Source: Flavobacteriaceae bacterium UBA1682 (GTDB lineage: Bacteria > Bacteroidota > Bacteroidia > Flavobacteriales > Flavobacteriaceae). Taken from it: a stretch of DNA of 64,000 nt. Position numbers and translations under genes: made by a program. Shown in pieces: positions 1 to 10,400 of this stretch. The DNA is taken from positions 202,272-266,271 of the forward strand of contig DCKE01000027.1 of the NCBI GenBank assembly GCA_002320285.1. The letters run 5' to 3'. How positions within the stretch are numbered: the first letter of the stretch is position 1; every line of letters begins with the position of its first letter. The notes under the pieces were generated by a model. That model searched no databases and was not told the origin of the DNA. It saw only the letters and a program-made list of their open reading frames with translations.

Positions 1-2228
1 TTGGTTTGATCTCGTCTTTGGCGGTTTACGCTAAAGTAAATGGAATGGGCTTTATCGAAACTCCTTATAGAAAAGTAGTGGACGGTAAAGTAGATTTGGT
101 TTCTGAACCGATTTACTTAAGCGCTGAAGAGGAAGAAGAAAAGATGATTGCTCAGGCAAACATCGCTATGACAGATGAAGGTACAGTAACTGCTGAACGC
201 GTTATTGCAAGAGAAGAAGGAGATTTCCCTGTGGTAACACCAAAGGAAATTCATTATACAGACGTTGCACCAAACCAAATTGCTTCGATTTCAGCATCGT
301 TGATTCCTTTCTTGGAACACGATGATGCCAACCGTGCTTTGATGGGATCAAACATGATGCGCCAAGCGGTGCCTTTGTTAAGACCACAAGCGCCTATCGT
401 TGGAACTGGATTGGAACGTCAAGTGGCGTCAGATTCTAGGGTTTTGATTAACGCTGAAGGCAATGGAGTTGTGGAATATGTTGATGCTCAAAAAATCATC
501 ATCAAGTACGATCGTACTGATGAAGACCGTTTGATCAGCTTCGATAGCGACGAAAAAACTTACAACCTGATCAAATTTAGAAAGACGAATCAAAGCACAA
601 GTATCAACTTAAAGCCGATTGTTCGTAAAGGAGATCGCGTGAATAAAGGACAAGTACTTTGTGATGGTTATGCTACTGAAAAAGGAGAATTGGCTTTAGG
701 TCGTAACTTGAAAGTGGCTTTTATGCCATGGAAAGGTTACAACTTTGAGGATGCTATCGTGATCTCTGAAAAAGTGGTTCGCGATGATATCTTTACGTCG
801 ATTCACGTGGATGATTATACACTTGAAGTTAGAGATACAAAATTAGGTAACGAAGAGTTGACTAATGATATTCCTAACGTAAGTGAAGAAGCAACCAAAG
901 ACTTGGATGAAAACGGAATGATCCGAATTGGAGCTGAAGTAAAACCAGGTGATATCTTGATTGGTAAGATTACTCCTAAAGGAGAATCGGATCCAACTCC
1001 AGAGGAAAAACTTTTAAGAGCCATCTTTGGTGACAAAGCAGGTGATGTAAAAGACGCTTCTTTAAAAGCTTCACCATCATTAAGAGGGGTTGTTTTAGAT
1101 AAAAAATTGTTCGCAAGAGCAGTAAAAGATAAACGCAAACGTTCAAAAGATAAGGATGAATTGGCTGTACTTGAAACCAAGTTCGAAGTTAAATTCAACG
1201 AATTGAAAGAGCGCCTTGTTGAGAAATTATTCTTTATCGTAAACGGGAAAACATCGCAAGGTGTATTAAACGATTTAGGAGAAGAAATTTTGCCAAAAGG
1301 TAAAAAATACACTCAAAAGATGTTGTTTGCAGTGGAGGATTTCGCTCACTTGACAAAAGGACAGTGGACTACTGATGATCATACCAACGATATGATTACC
1401 GATTTGATCCATAACTATAAAATCAAGTTGAATGACCTTCAAGGGATGTTGAGAAGAGAAAAATTCATGATCACTGTTGGTGATGAACTTCCTTCAGGTA
1501 TCCTTAAATTAGCTAAGGTTTATATCGCCAAAAAACGTAAGTTAAAAGTAGGTGATAAAATGGCTGGTCGTCACGGAAATAAAGGTATTGTTGCCAAAAT
1601 TGTACGTGATGAAGACATGCCTTTCTTAGAAGATGGAACACCGGTTGATATCGTATTGAATCCGCTTGGAGTACCTTCTCGTATGAACATTGGACAGATT
1701 TATGAAACGGTACTTGGATGGGCTGGACAAAAATTGGGAAGAACATTTGCGACTCCTATTTTTGACGGGGCAAACCTGGATCAAATCAATGAATTTACTG
1801 ATGAAGCGGGAATTCCAAGATTTGGACATACTTATCTATACGATGGTGGAACGGGAGAACGTTTTGACCAAAGAGCAACGGTGGGTGTAATTTATATGTT
1901 AAAATTAGGACACATGGTAGATGATAAGATGCACGCGCGTTCTATCGGACCATACTCTTTGATTACGCAACAGCCTTTAGGTGGTAAAGCGCAATTTGGA
2001 GGTCAACGTTTTGGAGAGATGGAGGTTTGGGCTTTGGAAGCTTACGGTGCATCGAGTACATTACGTGAAATATTGACGGTTAAATCGGATGACGTTATTG
2101 GTAGAGCGAAAACTTACGAGGCTATCGTAAAAGGAGAACCTATGCCAGAACCAGGACTTCCTGAATCATTCAATGTATTGATGCATGAATTGAAAGGTCT
2201 TGGATTAGACATCAGATTAGAAGAATAA
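1..2228 (+). CDS. rpoB: RNA polymerase beta subunit, C-terminal part (cut by window start)
   Basis: This is the beta subunit of the core RNA polymerase, and only about the last 742 residues are present. The frame is open from base 3 and runs off the left edge, so the TTG at 6 is not a start. The first residues (ISSLAVYAKVNG) are the segment that normally follows the rifampicin-resistance region, so that region lies just outside. Visible beta-subunit blocks are FMPWKGYNFEDAIVIS (about nt 718-770), GDKMAGRHGNKG (about 1552-1587), NPLGVPSRMNIGQ (about 1660-1698) and the C-terminal QFGGQRFGEMEVWALEAYG (about 1990-2046), which contacts beta-prime. rpoC follows 74 bp downstream, separated by a strong hairpin. 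Identification is certain. Confidence 0.98.
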   Translation, partial: GLISSLAVYAKVNGMGFIETPYRKVVDGKVDLVSEPIYLSAEEEEEKMIAQANIAMTDEGTVTAERVIAREEGDFPVVTPKEIHYTDVAPNQIASISASLIPFLEHDDANRALMGSNMMRQAVPLLRPQAPIVGTGLERQVASDSRVLINAEGNGVVEYVDAQKIIIKYDRTDEDRLISFDSDEKTYNLIKFRKTNQSTSINLKPIVRKGDRVNKGQVLCDGYATEKGELALGRNLKVAFMPWKGYNFEDAIVISEKVVRDDIFTSIHVDDYTLEVRDTKLGNEELTNDIPNVSEEATKDLDENGMIRIGAEVKPGDILIGKITPKGESDPTPEEKLLRAIFGDKAGDVKDASLKASPSLRGVVLDKKLFARAVKDKRKRSKDKDELAVLETKFEVKFNELKERLVEKLFFIVNGKTSQGVLNDLGEEILPKGKKYTQKMLFAVEDFAHLTKGQWTTDDHTNDMITDLIHNYKIKLNDLQGMLRREKFMITVGDELPSGILKLAKVYIAKKRKLKVGDKMAGRHGNKGIVAKIVRDEDMPFLEDGTPVDIVLNPLGVPSRMNIGQIYETVLGWAGQKLGRTFATPIFDGANLDQINEFTDEAGIPRFGHTYLYDGGTGERFDQRATVGVIYMLKLGHMVDDKMHARSIGPYSLITQQPLGGKAQFGGQRFGEMEVWALEAYGASSTLREILTVKSDDVIGRAKTYEAIVKGEPMPEPGLPESFNVLMHELKGLGLDIRLEE

Positions 2229-2241
2229 ACTAAGTAATGTG

Positions 2242-2274
2242 ACAAGCAGTATACCTGTATACTGCTTGTTTTTT
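2242..2274 (+). terminator. Perfect hairpin with T-run between rpoB and rpoC
   Basis: A 13-bp perfect stem (2242-2254 pairs with 2257-2269, first arm ACAAGCAGTATAC) is followed by six T. It has the form of an intrinsic terminator inside what should be one rpoBC operon. It may act as a partial terminator or attenuator, or as an RNA processing site. Function is inferred. Confidence 0.6.
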
Positions 2275-2302
2275 ACAATACACTTTAACAAGTAAGTTTA
2301 CC

Positions 2303-5300
2303 ATGAATAAAAATAAAGAGAAAAATACCGTAAAAAGGTTCAATAAAATCTCAATTGGTCTGGCCTCTCCAGAGTCTATACTTGCAGAGTCTAGGGGTGA
2401 AGTTTTAAAACCTGAAACCATAAATTACCGTACACACAAACCGGAACGTGATGGTCTTTTCTGTGAACGTATCTTCGGTCCTGTTAAAGATTTTGAATGT
2501 GCTTGTGGTAAATACAAAAGAATCCGTTATAAAGGAATCGTTTGTGACCGTTGTGGGGTAGAAGTTACAGAGAAAAAAGTACGTAGAGATAGAGTTGGAC
2601 ACATTAACTTGGTTGTTCCAATTGCGCATATCTGGTATTTCCGTTCGCTTCCAAATAAAATAGGTTATATCCTTGGACTTCCGTCTAAGAAATTAGATAT
2701 GATCATTTATTATGAGCGTTATGTAGTGATTCAAGCGGGTATCGCTAAAACTGCTGAAGGAGAATCATTAAAAAGACTGGACTTCCTAACTGAAGAAGAA
2801 TATCTAAATATCTTAGATACCCTTCCGATGGAAAACCAATATTTAGACGATAACGATCCAAATAAATTCATCGCCAAAATGGGGGCTGAATGTATTATGG
2901 ACTTATTAGCTCGTATCGACTTAGATCAATTATCTTATGATTTGCGTCATGCCGCTAATACAGAAACGTCTAAACAAAGAAAAACAGAAGCCTTAAAGAG
3001 ACTTCAAGTTGTGGAAGCTTTCCGTGAATCGAACAATTCTCGTGAAAACCGTCCAGAATGGATGATCCTTAAAGTAATCCCTGTTATTCCACCAGAACTT
3101 CGTCCTTTAGTACCACTAGATGGAGGTCGTTTTGCAACTTCGGATTTGAATGATCTTTACCGTCGTGTAATCATCAGAAACAACCGTTTAAAACGTTTAA
3201 TGGAGATCAAAGCTCCAGAAGTAATTTTACGTAATGAAAAACGTATGCTTCAAGAATCGGTAGATTCCCTTTTTGACAATACCAGAAAATCTTCTGCTGT
3301 TAAAACAGAATCCAACCGTCCTTTGAAATCACTTTCGGATTCCTTAAAAGGAAAACAAGGTCGTTTCCGTCAAAACTTATTGGGTAAACGTGTGGATTAT
3401 TCTGCTCGTTCGGTAATTGTTGTTGGACCGGAATTGAAATTGTTCGAATGTGGATTGCCAAAAGATATGGCTGCTGAACTATACAAACCGTTTGTGATTC
3501 GTAAGTTGATCGAAAGAGGTATTGTGAAAACAGTAAAATCTGCAAAGAAAATTATAGACAAAAAAGAACCAGTAGTTTGGGATATTTTGGAAAACGTGAT
3601 CAAAGGACATCCAGTTCTTTTAAACCGTGCCCCAACCCTTCACAGACTAGGAATTCAAGCATTCCAGCCTAAACTTATCGAAGGAAAAGCAATTCAGCTT
3701 CACCCGTTGGTATGTACGGCTTTTAATGCCGATTTCGATGGTGACCAGATGGCTGTGCATTTACCACTAGGCCCAGAAGCAATTTTGGAATCTCAGTTGT
3801 TAATGTTGGCTTCTCACAATATATTAAACCCTGCCAATGGAGCTCCTATCACGGTTCCATCTCAGGATATGGTTTTGGGGTTATACTACATGACTAAAGT
3901 CCGTAGATCAACTCCAGAAGAACCGGTTGCAGGGGAAGGAATGACTTTCTATTCTGCAGAAGAAGTAAATATCGCTAGAAACGAAGGGAAATTGGCGTTG
4001 AATGCGTCGGTTAAAGTTCGTGCAAAAGACTTTAATGCAAAAGGTGAATTGGTATACCAAATCATCGAAACTACTGCAGGAAGAGTTTTGTTTAATGAAG
4101 TAGTTCCTGAAAAAGCGGGTTTCATCAATGAGGTATTGACCAAAAAATCTCTTAGAGATATTATTGGTAGAATCTTAAATCAAACCGATGTTCCAACCAC
4201 AGCTGCCTTCTTGGATGACATGAAGACAATGGGGTATAATTTTGCATTCAAGGGAGGTTTATCGTTCAGTTTGGGTGATATTATGATTCCGGAGCGTAAA
4301 CAAGAATTGATTGATGATGCGAACCAACAAGTAGCTGCTATTACGGTAAACTACAACATGGGGCTTATCACAAACAACGAACGTTACAACCAAGTTATTG
4401 ATGTTTGGACATCAACTAATGCTTTGTTGACGGAGTTAGCCATGAAAAATATCCGTGAGGATAAACAAGGGTTCAACTCGGTTTACATGATGCTTGATTC
4501 AGGAGCTAGGGGATCTAAAGAACAGATTCGCCAGCTTACAGGTATGCGTGGTTTGATGGCTAAACCTAAGAAATCTACAGCAGGTGGTGGTGAGATTATT
4601 GAAAACCCGATTCTTTCAAACTTTAAAGAAGGTTTGTCGATTTTGGAATACTTTATCTCTACTCACGGTGCGCGTAAAGGACTTGCGGATACGGCTTTGA
4701 AAACGGCTGATGCTGGATACTTAACACGTCGTCTTCACGATGTTGCCCAAGACGTTATTGTTAATACCGTTGACTGTGGTACATTAAGAGGAATTGAAGT
4801 GTCTGCACTTAAGAAAAACGAAGAGGTTGTTGAAACCTTAGCGGAAAGAATCTTAGGTCGTGTTGTTTTGGAAGATGTGGTTCATCCATTAACTTCTGAA
4901 GTAATCATCGAAGCAGGAAATGAAATTACCGAAGCTCACGCTAAAATCATCAACGCATCTCCAATCGAAAGAGTAGAGGTTCGTTCGCCATTGACCTGTG
5001 AAGCAACAAGTGGTATCTGTGCTAGATGTTACGGACGTAACTTAGCTACAGGTAGAATGACTCAAAAAGGAGAAGCTGTCGGTGTAGTTGCTGCACAGTC
5101 TATTGGAGAACCTGGTACACAGTTGACATTGAGAACTTTCCACGTTGGGGGTACTGCAGGTAACATTTCTGAAACTTCTAGTATCGTTACCAAATTTAAA
5201 GGTCGTTTAGACATGGAAGATTTGAGAACGGTTAAGAGTGAAGATGCTGATGGTAAAGTAGCTGATATTGTTATCTCTCGTTCAACAGAGTTGAAATTGG

Positions 5301-6598
5301 TAGATGAAAATACAGGTATCGTTTTAAATACACATAATATTCCTTACGGATCTACTATTTATGTTAAAGATGGCCAAGTAGCTGATGAAGGTACGGTTGT
5401 TTGTAAGTGGGATCCATATAATGGAGTAATTGTTTCAGAATTTACTGGGAAAATCGCTTACGAAGATATCGAACAAGGACAAACGTTCATGGTTGAAATC
5501 GATGAGCAAACCGGTTTCCAAGAAAAAGTAATCTCTGAATCTAGAAATAAAAAATTAATTCCTACGTTATTGATTTACGGTAATGATGGTGAATTGATTC
5601 GTTCGTACAACTTACCAGTAGGTTCCCACTTAATGGTAAATAACGGAGAAAAAATTAAAGCGGGTAAAGTTTTAGTTAAAATACCACGTCACTCTTCTAA
5701 AGCAGGGGATATTACAGGAGGTTTACCGAGAATTACCGAGTTGTTAGAAGCTCGTAATCCTTCGAATCCAGCAGTAGTGTCTGAAATTGATGGAGTTGTA
5801 TCGTTTGGTAAAATCAAAAGAGGTAACCGTGAGATCGTTGTAGAGTCTAAATTAGGTGATGTTAAAAAATACCTGGTAAAACTTTCCAACCAAATCTTGG
5901 TTCAAGAAAATGACTTCGTGAAAGCCGGTATGGCACTTTCTGATGGAGCAATTACTCCTGATGATATCTTGAGAATTCAAGGACCGTCTGCTGTTCAACA
6001 GTATTTGGTTAACGAAATTCAAGAGGTATACCGTTTGCAAGGGGTAAAAATTAACGACAAACACTTTGAGGTGGTAATTCGTCAAATGATGCGTAAGGTT
6101 AGAATTCAAGATCCAGGTGATACCCTATTCTTAGAGGATCAATTGGCTCATGCTAGTGACTTTATCGTAGACAATGATAAATTGTACGGAATGAAAGTGG
6201 TTGAAGACTCTGGAGATTCTGTAAACTTAAAAGAAGGTCAAATTATTTCTACGAGAGAATTACGTGATGAGAATTCTCTATTGAGACGTGAAGATAAAAA
6301 CTTAGTAGTTGCAAGAGATGTTATGCCTGCAACGGCTACACCAATTCTTCAAGGAATCACTAGAGCATCTTTACAGACAAAATCGTTTATTTCTGCGGCT
6401 TCCTTCCAGGAAACTACAAAAGTGTTAAACGAAGCAGCTGTAGCAGGTAAGATCGATAGATTGACCGGATTAAAAGAAAACGTTATTGTGGGACATAGAA
6501 TTCCTGCAGGAACGGGTATGAGAGAATACGAATCCATTTTAGTTAGCTCTATGGATGATGTTGCATTGAATAACGAAACTGAAGATTTAAATTTCTAA
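2303..6598 (+). CDS. rpoC: RNA polymerase beta-prime subunit
   Basis: This is the catalytic largest subunit of RNA polymerase, 1431 residues, typical for Bacteroidota. The N-terminal zinc site is C66-x-C68 with C81-x2-C84. The active-site motif NADFDGDQM places the Mg-binding aspartates at D477, D479 and D481. A second zinc site uses C825 with C899, C906 and C909 (CEATSGICARC). The trigger-loop region (AVGVVAAQSIGEPGTQLTLRTFH) follows directly. The start at 2303 gives the expected N-terminus. It is co-oriented with rpoB across a 74-bp gap containing a terminator-like hairpin, and the DUF3467 gene begins 3 bp after its stop. Identification is certain. Confidence 0.98.
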   Translation: MNKNKEKNTVKRFNKISIGLASPESILAESRGEVLKPETINYRTHKPERDGLFCERIFGPVKDFECACGKYKRIRYKGIVCDRCGVEVTEKKVRRDRVGHINLVVPIAHIWYFRSLPNKIGYILGLPSKKLDMIIYYERYVVIQAGIAKTAEGESLKRLDFLTEEEYLNILDTLPMENQYLDDNDPNKFIAKMGAECIMDLLARIDLDQLSYDLRHAANTETSKQRKTEALKRLQVVEAFRESNNSRENRPEWMILKVIPVIPPELRPLVPLDGGRFATSDLNDLYRRVIIRNNRLKRLMEIKAPEVILRNEKRMLQESVDSLFDNTRKSSAVKTESNRPLKSLSDSLKGKQGRFRQNLLGKRVDYSARSVIVVGPELKLFECGLPKDMAAELYKPFVIRKLIERGIVKTVKSAKKIIDKKEPVVWDILENVIKGHPVLLNRAPTLHRLGIQAFQPKLIEGKAIQLHPLVCTAFNADFDGDQMAVHLPLGPEAILESQLLMLASHNILNPANGAPITVPSQDMVLGLYYMTKVRRSTPEEPVAGEGMTFYSAEEVNIARNEGKLALNASVKVRAKDFNAKGELVYQIIETTAGRVLFNEVVPEKAGFINEVLTKKSLRDIIGRILNQTDVPTTAAFLDDMKTMGYNFAFKGGLSFSLGDIMIPERKQELIDDANQQVAAITVNYNMGLITNNERYNQVIDVWTSTNALLTELAMKNIREDKQGFNSVYMMLDSGARGSKEQIRQLTGMRGLMAKPKKSTAGGGEIIENPILSNFKEGLSILEYFISTHGARKGLADTALKTADAGYLTRRLHDVAQDVIVNTVDCGTLRGIEVSALKKNEEVVETLAERILGRVVLEDVVHPLTSEVIIEAGNEITEAHAKIINASPIERVEVRSPLTCEATSGICARCYGRNLATGRMTQKGEAVGVVAAQSIGEPGTQLTLRTFHVGGTAGNISETSSIVTKFKGRLDMEDLRTVKSEDADGKVADIVISRSTELKLVDENTGIVLNTHNIPYGSTIYVKDGQVADEGTVVCKWDPYNGVIVSEFTGKIAYEDIEQGQTFMVEIDEQTGFQEKVISESRNKKLIPTLLIYGNDGELIRSYNLPVGSHLMVNNGEKIKAGKVLVKIPRHSSKAGDITGGLPRITELLEARNPSNPAVVSEIDGVVSFGKIKRGNREIVVESKLGDVKKYLVKLSNQILVQENDFVKAGMALSDGAITPDDILRIQGPSAVQQYLVNEIQEVYRLQGVKINDKHFEVVIRQMMRKVRIQDPGDTLFLEDQLAHASDFIVDNDKLYGMKVVEDSGDSVNLKEGQIISTRELRDENSLLRREDKNLVVARDVMPATATPILQGITRASLQTKSFISAASFQETTKVLNEAAVAGKIDRLTGLKENVIVGHRIPAGTGMREYESILVSSMDDVALNNETEDLNF

Positions 6599-6601
6599 AA
6601 C

Positions 6602-6910
6602 ATGGATACAAATCAACAACAAGGACAATTCAATATTGAATTGGATGAAAAAACCGCGGAAGGAACCTATTCCAACTTGGCGATTATCAATCATTCCAAC
6701 ACGGAATTTGTAGTAGATTTTATTAGTGTTATGCCGGGTGTTCCCAAAGCTAAAGTGAAATCGAGAATTATCTTGACTCCACAACACGCCAAGAGATTAC
6801 TTAAAGCATTAGAAGAAAATATTCATAGATTTGAATTGGCTAATGGCGAAATTAAGGAAGTAGAGCAAGTGCCTATTCCCCTTAATTTCGGTCCAACAGG
6901 ACAAGCATAA
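6602..6910 (+). CDS. DUF3467 family protein
   Basis: This small soluble protein of 102 residues fits the DUF3467 family, which in flavobacteria is found right after rpoC (recollection). The core IELDEKTAEGTYSNLAIINHS followed by VVDFISVMPGVPKAKVKSRI and LTPQHAKRLLKALEENI is characteristic. There is no signal peptide or membrane segment. It starts 3 bp after the rpoC stop, so it is almost certainly cotranscribed with it, and a strong terminator follows at 6934. Its biochemical role is not known to me; the position suggests a link to transcription, but that is only inference. Confidence 0.85.
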   Translation: MDTNQQQGQFNIELDEKTAEGTYSNLAIINHSNTEFVVDFISVMPGVPKAKVKSRIILTPQHAKRLLKALEENIHRFELANGEIKEVEQVPIPLNFGPTGQA

Positions 6911-6933
6911 GATCTGTTATATGATTTGAAAAA

Positions 6934-6966
6934 GGCCGTACGAAGTAACATTTGTACGGCCTTTTT
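6934..6966 (+). terminator. Intrinsic terminator of the rpoBC-DUF3467 operon
   Basis: An 8-bp GC-rich stem GGCCGTAC/GTACGGCC (6934-6941 with 6954-6961) is followed by a T-run, 24 bp after the DUF3467 stop. Confidence 0.9.
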
Positions 6967-7033
6967 ATTTGTAAATGGGGACTGCTACTATTCCGAAAAG
7001 ACGGAGACACTTGATAACATAAGACACAAAAAA

Positions 7034-7069
7034 AAAGACTTTCTGACAATTGCGGAGAGTCTTTTTTTT
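7034..7069. terminator. Bidirectional terminator-like hairpin
   Basis: An 11-bp stem with G-T pairs (arm AAAGACTTTCT pairs with GGAGAGTCTTT) has an A-run on the left and a T-run on the right, so it could work on both strands. The plus-strand operon already has its own terminator at 6934. This one would serve a gene arriving on the minus strand, which fits the open frame at 7081-7296. Confidence 0.65.
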
Positions 7070-7080
7070 ATGCCCCATTT

Positions 7081-7296
7081 TTAGATCTTTATATTTAACA
7101 CTTCTGTTTCAAAGTTTCTATTTTTAAATGTGTTACTGCAACTACTTCTATAGCTGATGATATCGATGTTTGTATTCAAATTAGATATAATTAAATCGCG
7201 AAGAGCAATCAAGTGGCAACTGCTACTAGGAAAATTCCAGTATTGAGATGGTGTTTTTAAATTAACACAACTGTCTGCTTTGTAAAGATTTAGTTT
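7081..7296 (-). pseudogene. Orphan minus-strand reading frame without a start (possible gene remnant)
   Basis: Reading the minus strand, 71 codons are open before a TAA at 7083-7081, with no ATG, GTG or TTG start in frame. The translation is compositionally protein-like (for example SQYWNFPSSSCHLIALRDL, then SYRSSCSNTFKNRNFETEV) and contains four cysteines. A bidirectional hairpin lies 12 bp past its stop. It looks like the 3' end of a gene that lost its front, but I do not recognise the family. A chance open frame cannot be excluded. The rest of 6970-7405 holds only AT-rich DNA leading to the next gene. Confidence 0.3.
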
Positions 7297-7405
7297 TTAT
7301 TGTATTAAATGCTTAAAATAGTTAAAAATTGGATTTTAAATCGATTTATTGGTATAAAAAGTATTTTTATCTCTAATGAAGTATAAACTTATAAATACTT
7401 AGATA

Positions 7406-10400
7406 ATGAAAAAAAATACGCTTTTATTTTTACAGCTGATGCTTTGGCTGTTCAGTTTGCACGCAATAGCCCAAGGTTATGTTCCTGTTCAATTAAGTTC
7501 GGGATTTAACTCCGATGTGGTAGCCAACGGTATCGGGTCAGCAATCACCTCAACTACGCATAGAGTAGATAGTGATAATTTTAACTTTCTCAGTAGGGAT
7601 TTTAAGGCTCATGCCAATTCGCCGAATGCAACCGTTGGTTTGCCAATAAATGGTTTGATTACAGCGGCGAATATTTCGGGATTGACCTTTCAAATGCAGT
7701 CTTATAGTGCGAACAATTCCTTGCGAATTACGGCACTCAACGGATCAGATACGCTTTCTTTATCTACTGCGGTCAAGATGCAGAAGATGTATTTGTTAGC
7801 TACAGCCGGCAGTGCAGGAAGTAGTCCGGCAGTTTTAAGTGCTACAGTAGTATTTGCAGACGGAACCTCTCAGACCGTCGGTGGTTTGACCGTTGCCGAC
7901 TGGTTTGAAGGAAATAATGCAGACATCGTGACCTCCGGTTTAGGACGTGTCAATGTAACTAATAATTTTATTGAAACCCCAGCTGGGGATCCAAAATTAT
8001 TTTCAGTTCAAATTCCACTGAATGTTTTGAATTACAACAAAGAAGTAGTTGCAGTAGTCATTAAGAAAACGGCAAACTCTGATGCCGTGCTGAATATTTT
8101 TGCTGTCAGTGCTCTTAGAACTCCGGATTGTATGCAGCCCTTATCGGTTTCTGTCCAATATGTTACGGCAACTACAGCTGCGGTAGGTTGGACAGATATC
8201 AATGTGCTGTCGGGGCTTGGTTGTGAATATGAGTTGAGAACGAGCGGCGCTCCGGGTAGCGGGACTGTTGGCCTTGTCGAAACAGGCACAGTTCCCGCTT
8301 CGATTTTTACCAAAGATTTTATCAATTTAGTGGCCTCAACCAATTATCTGCTGTATTTGCGGTATAAATGTAGTGCTAGCAGTATGAGTATTTGGACAGA
8401 TGGCACTAAGGTGAGAACCAGCTGTGTCTTTCCATCCTACACCCTAGCTGCCTCGACAGTTTGTGGGCAAAATTCGAGCACCTTAACGGCAACAGTTTCC
8501 GATACAACTTATAGCGTGTATTGGTATGACCGCGAAAGGGGAGGTAATATTGTAGGTAAAGGAGATACAATATCCTCAGCTGTGTTGACAACAACAAGTC
8601 AATTTTGGGCATCCTTAGCCAGTGCTACTTCTATATATGGACAAGGTGGACGAATGCAGCCTAGTGGCATTAACCATCGCAGTGCAAACGAAAATTATGG
8701 TATTGTATTCAATACCTTACGGGACATTCGTTTAAAAAGTGTCGATGTCTACCCAACAAGCTCCGGTACCTTGAACATTAAAATAGTCAATGCTTCTGGG
8801 CAGGAAATTTATTCGACAAGCAATCTAAATATTACCGCCAATCCAATTAATGGTGTGGTAACCATACCTCTTGACATGGAGATTGCCGTAGGAGATGGGT
8901 ACCGCTTGTTACTGAAAGCCTCGTCGGGATTGCAATTACTGTATGACAACGATGTAGTATCGGAATACCCATTTCAAGAGTCAAATGGAATAGTCAGTGT
9001 CCCTTACGCTTCTAGAGGAAATAATACGGTGAATTACTATTTTTATTTTTACAACCTTCAATTTGAAGACGGTTGCGTATCTGCAAGGCAACAAGTGGTA
9101 GCAGATGTTATACCAGCCCCTTCACTGAGCTTAAGCACCGATCTTCTTATTCTTTGTGAAGGGCAAGGTTCAGGACTAGTAACCGTTGTGGATGGAGGTT
9201 CCGATTACGATGCTTATTCTTGGAGCCCGTCAACTGCTGTCAGCGGTGATGCGGTTAACGGTTGGTCGTTTGATAATACCGTTGGTCAGCAATATACCCT
9301 TACAGCTTGGCAGACAACTGGGCAACAATGCCGTAGTTCCGTCAATTTAACAGTTGGTGTCGTTCCTGCTTTCGAACCAACCTATATTCCCAGTTCGAAT
9401 CAACTCACGAGTTGCCTTTCCGAAACCGTTTCTTTGCAGGTCGTTGATTCACCACCGGTCATGGGTCAGATAGGGACAGATAAACCAAGCTATTTTTCTC
9501 AAAATTTATCTGCCTTTAATAATTTCCGAAGATCTGCTCGTGTACAACTGTTGTTTACCGCACAGGAATTACGAAATTCAGGTTTAAGCAGAGGGCTTAT
9601 AACTTCTTTGGCATTCGATATAAATACAAAAGGGGCTAGCGATCTAAACGAGAACTATACCGTCAAAATAGCAACTTCTAGCTTGACACACTTTGAAACA
9701 AGTCCATTCATAGAAGATGGCTTTACAACGGTGTTTTTCCCAAAACAGTACAAACATACCGCTTCGGGCTGGCAGCAGATTCTTTTTGATACGCATTATG
9801 CCTGGGATGGATTCTCCAATTTAATTATTGAAATAACTCATACCGGTATCGATTCTTCAGATAGCGCCAATACCAACTATACCGTAACAAACGACTATAC
9901 CGTAATGTATAGTTTTAATGACGGTAATGTAAATTACTCGCAAAACCGCTTTAATATTCAGTTAAAGCAGCTTTTTTCGCTACAGGTGAGTTGGAACGCA
10001 GATGTTGGGAATTTATTTCTAGATGCCGATGCATCAATACCTTATTTGGCGGATAGTTTTAGTTCTAAAGTGTATTATAAGTCTCAACAGATTGGTAGTA
10101 GTACAGTAACCGCTAACGTGATTTTGGACGGTTGTGCAAAAACCAAGGTTTATACTTTAAATACGATTGAAGTTGCTCCAGTACAAATAGATGATGCATT
10201 CATATTTTGTGCACAAACGCTTATTTCTGAAGTTACAGCTGTCGGTCAAAACTTAAAATGGTACAGATCAGCGGATAAAAGTACTCCAGTACCAGATACG
10301 GCGATATTGGAGGTTGGCGAATATTTTGTAACTCAAAACATTGATGGGTGCGAATCCGTTCCAAAAAGATTTACAGTAGATTTATGGACACAACCCAATC

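Noticed and set aside
815..1312. 165-codon open frame on the minus strand inside rpoB
   Set aside because: It is the shadow of strongly conserved rpoB codons; the translation is Ser/Phe/Leu-rich with no motif, signal or ribosome site.
8032..8343. 103-codon minus-strand frame in the secreted-protein gene
   Set aside because: Antisense shadow; the plus strand has a continuous fibronectin-like sequence here.
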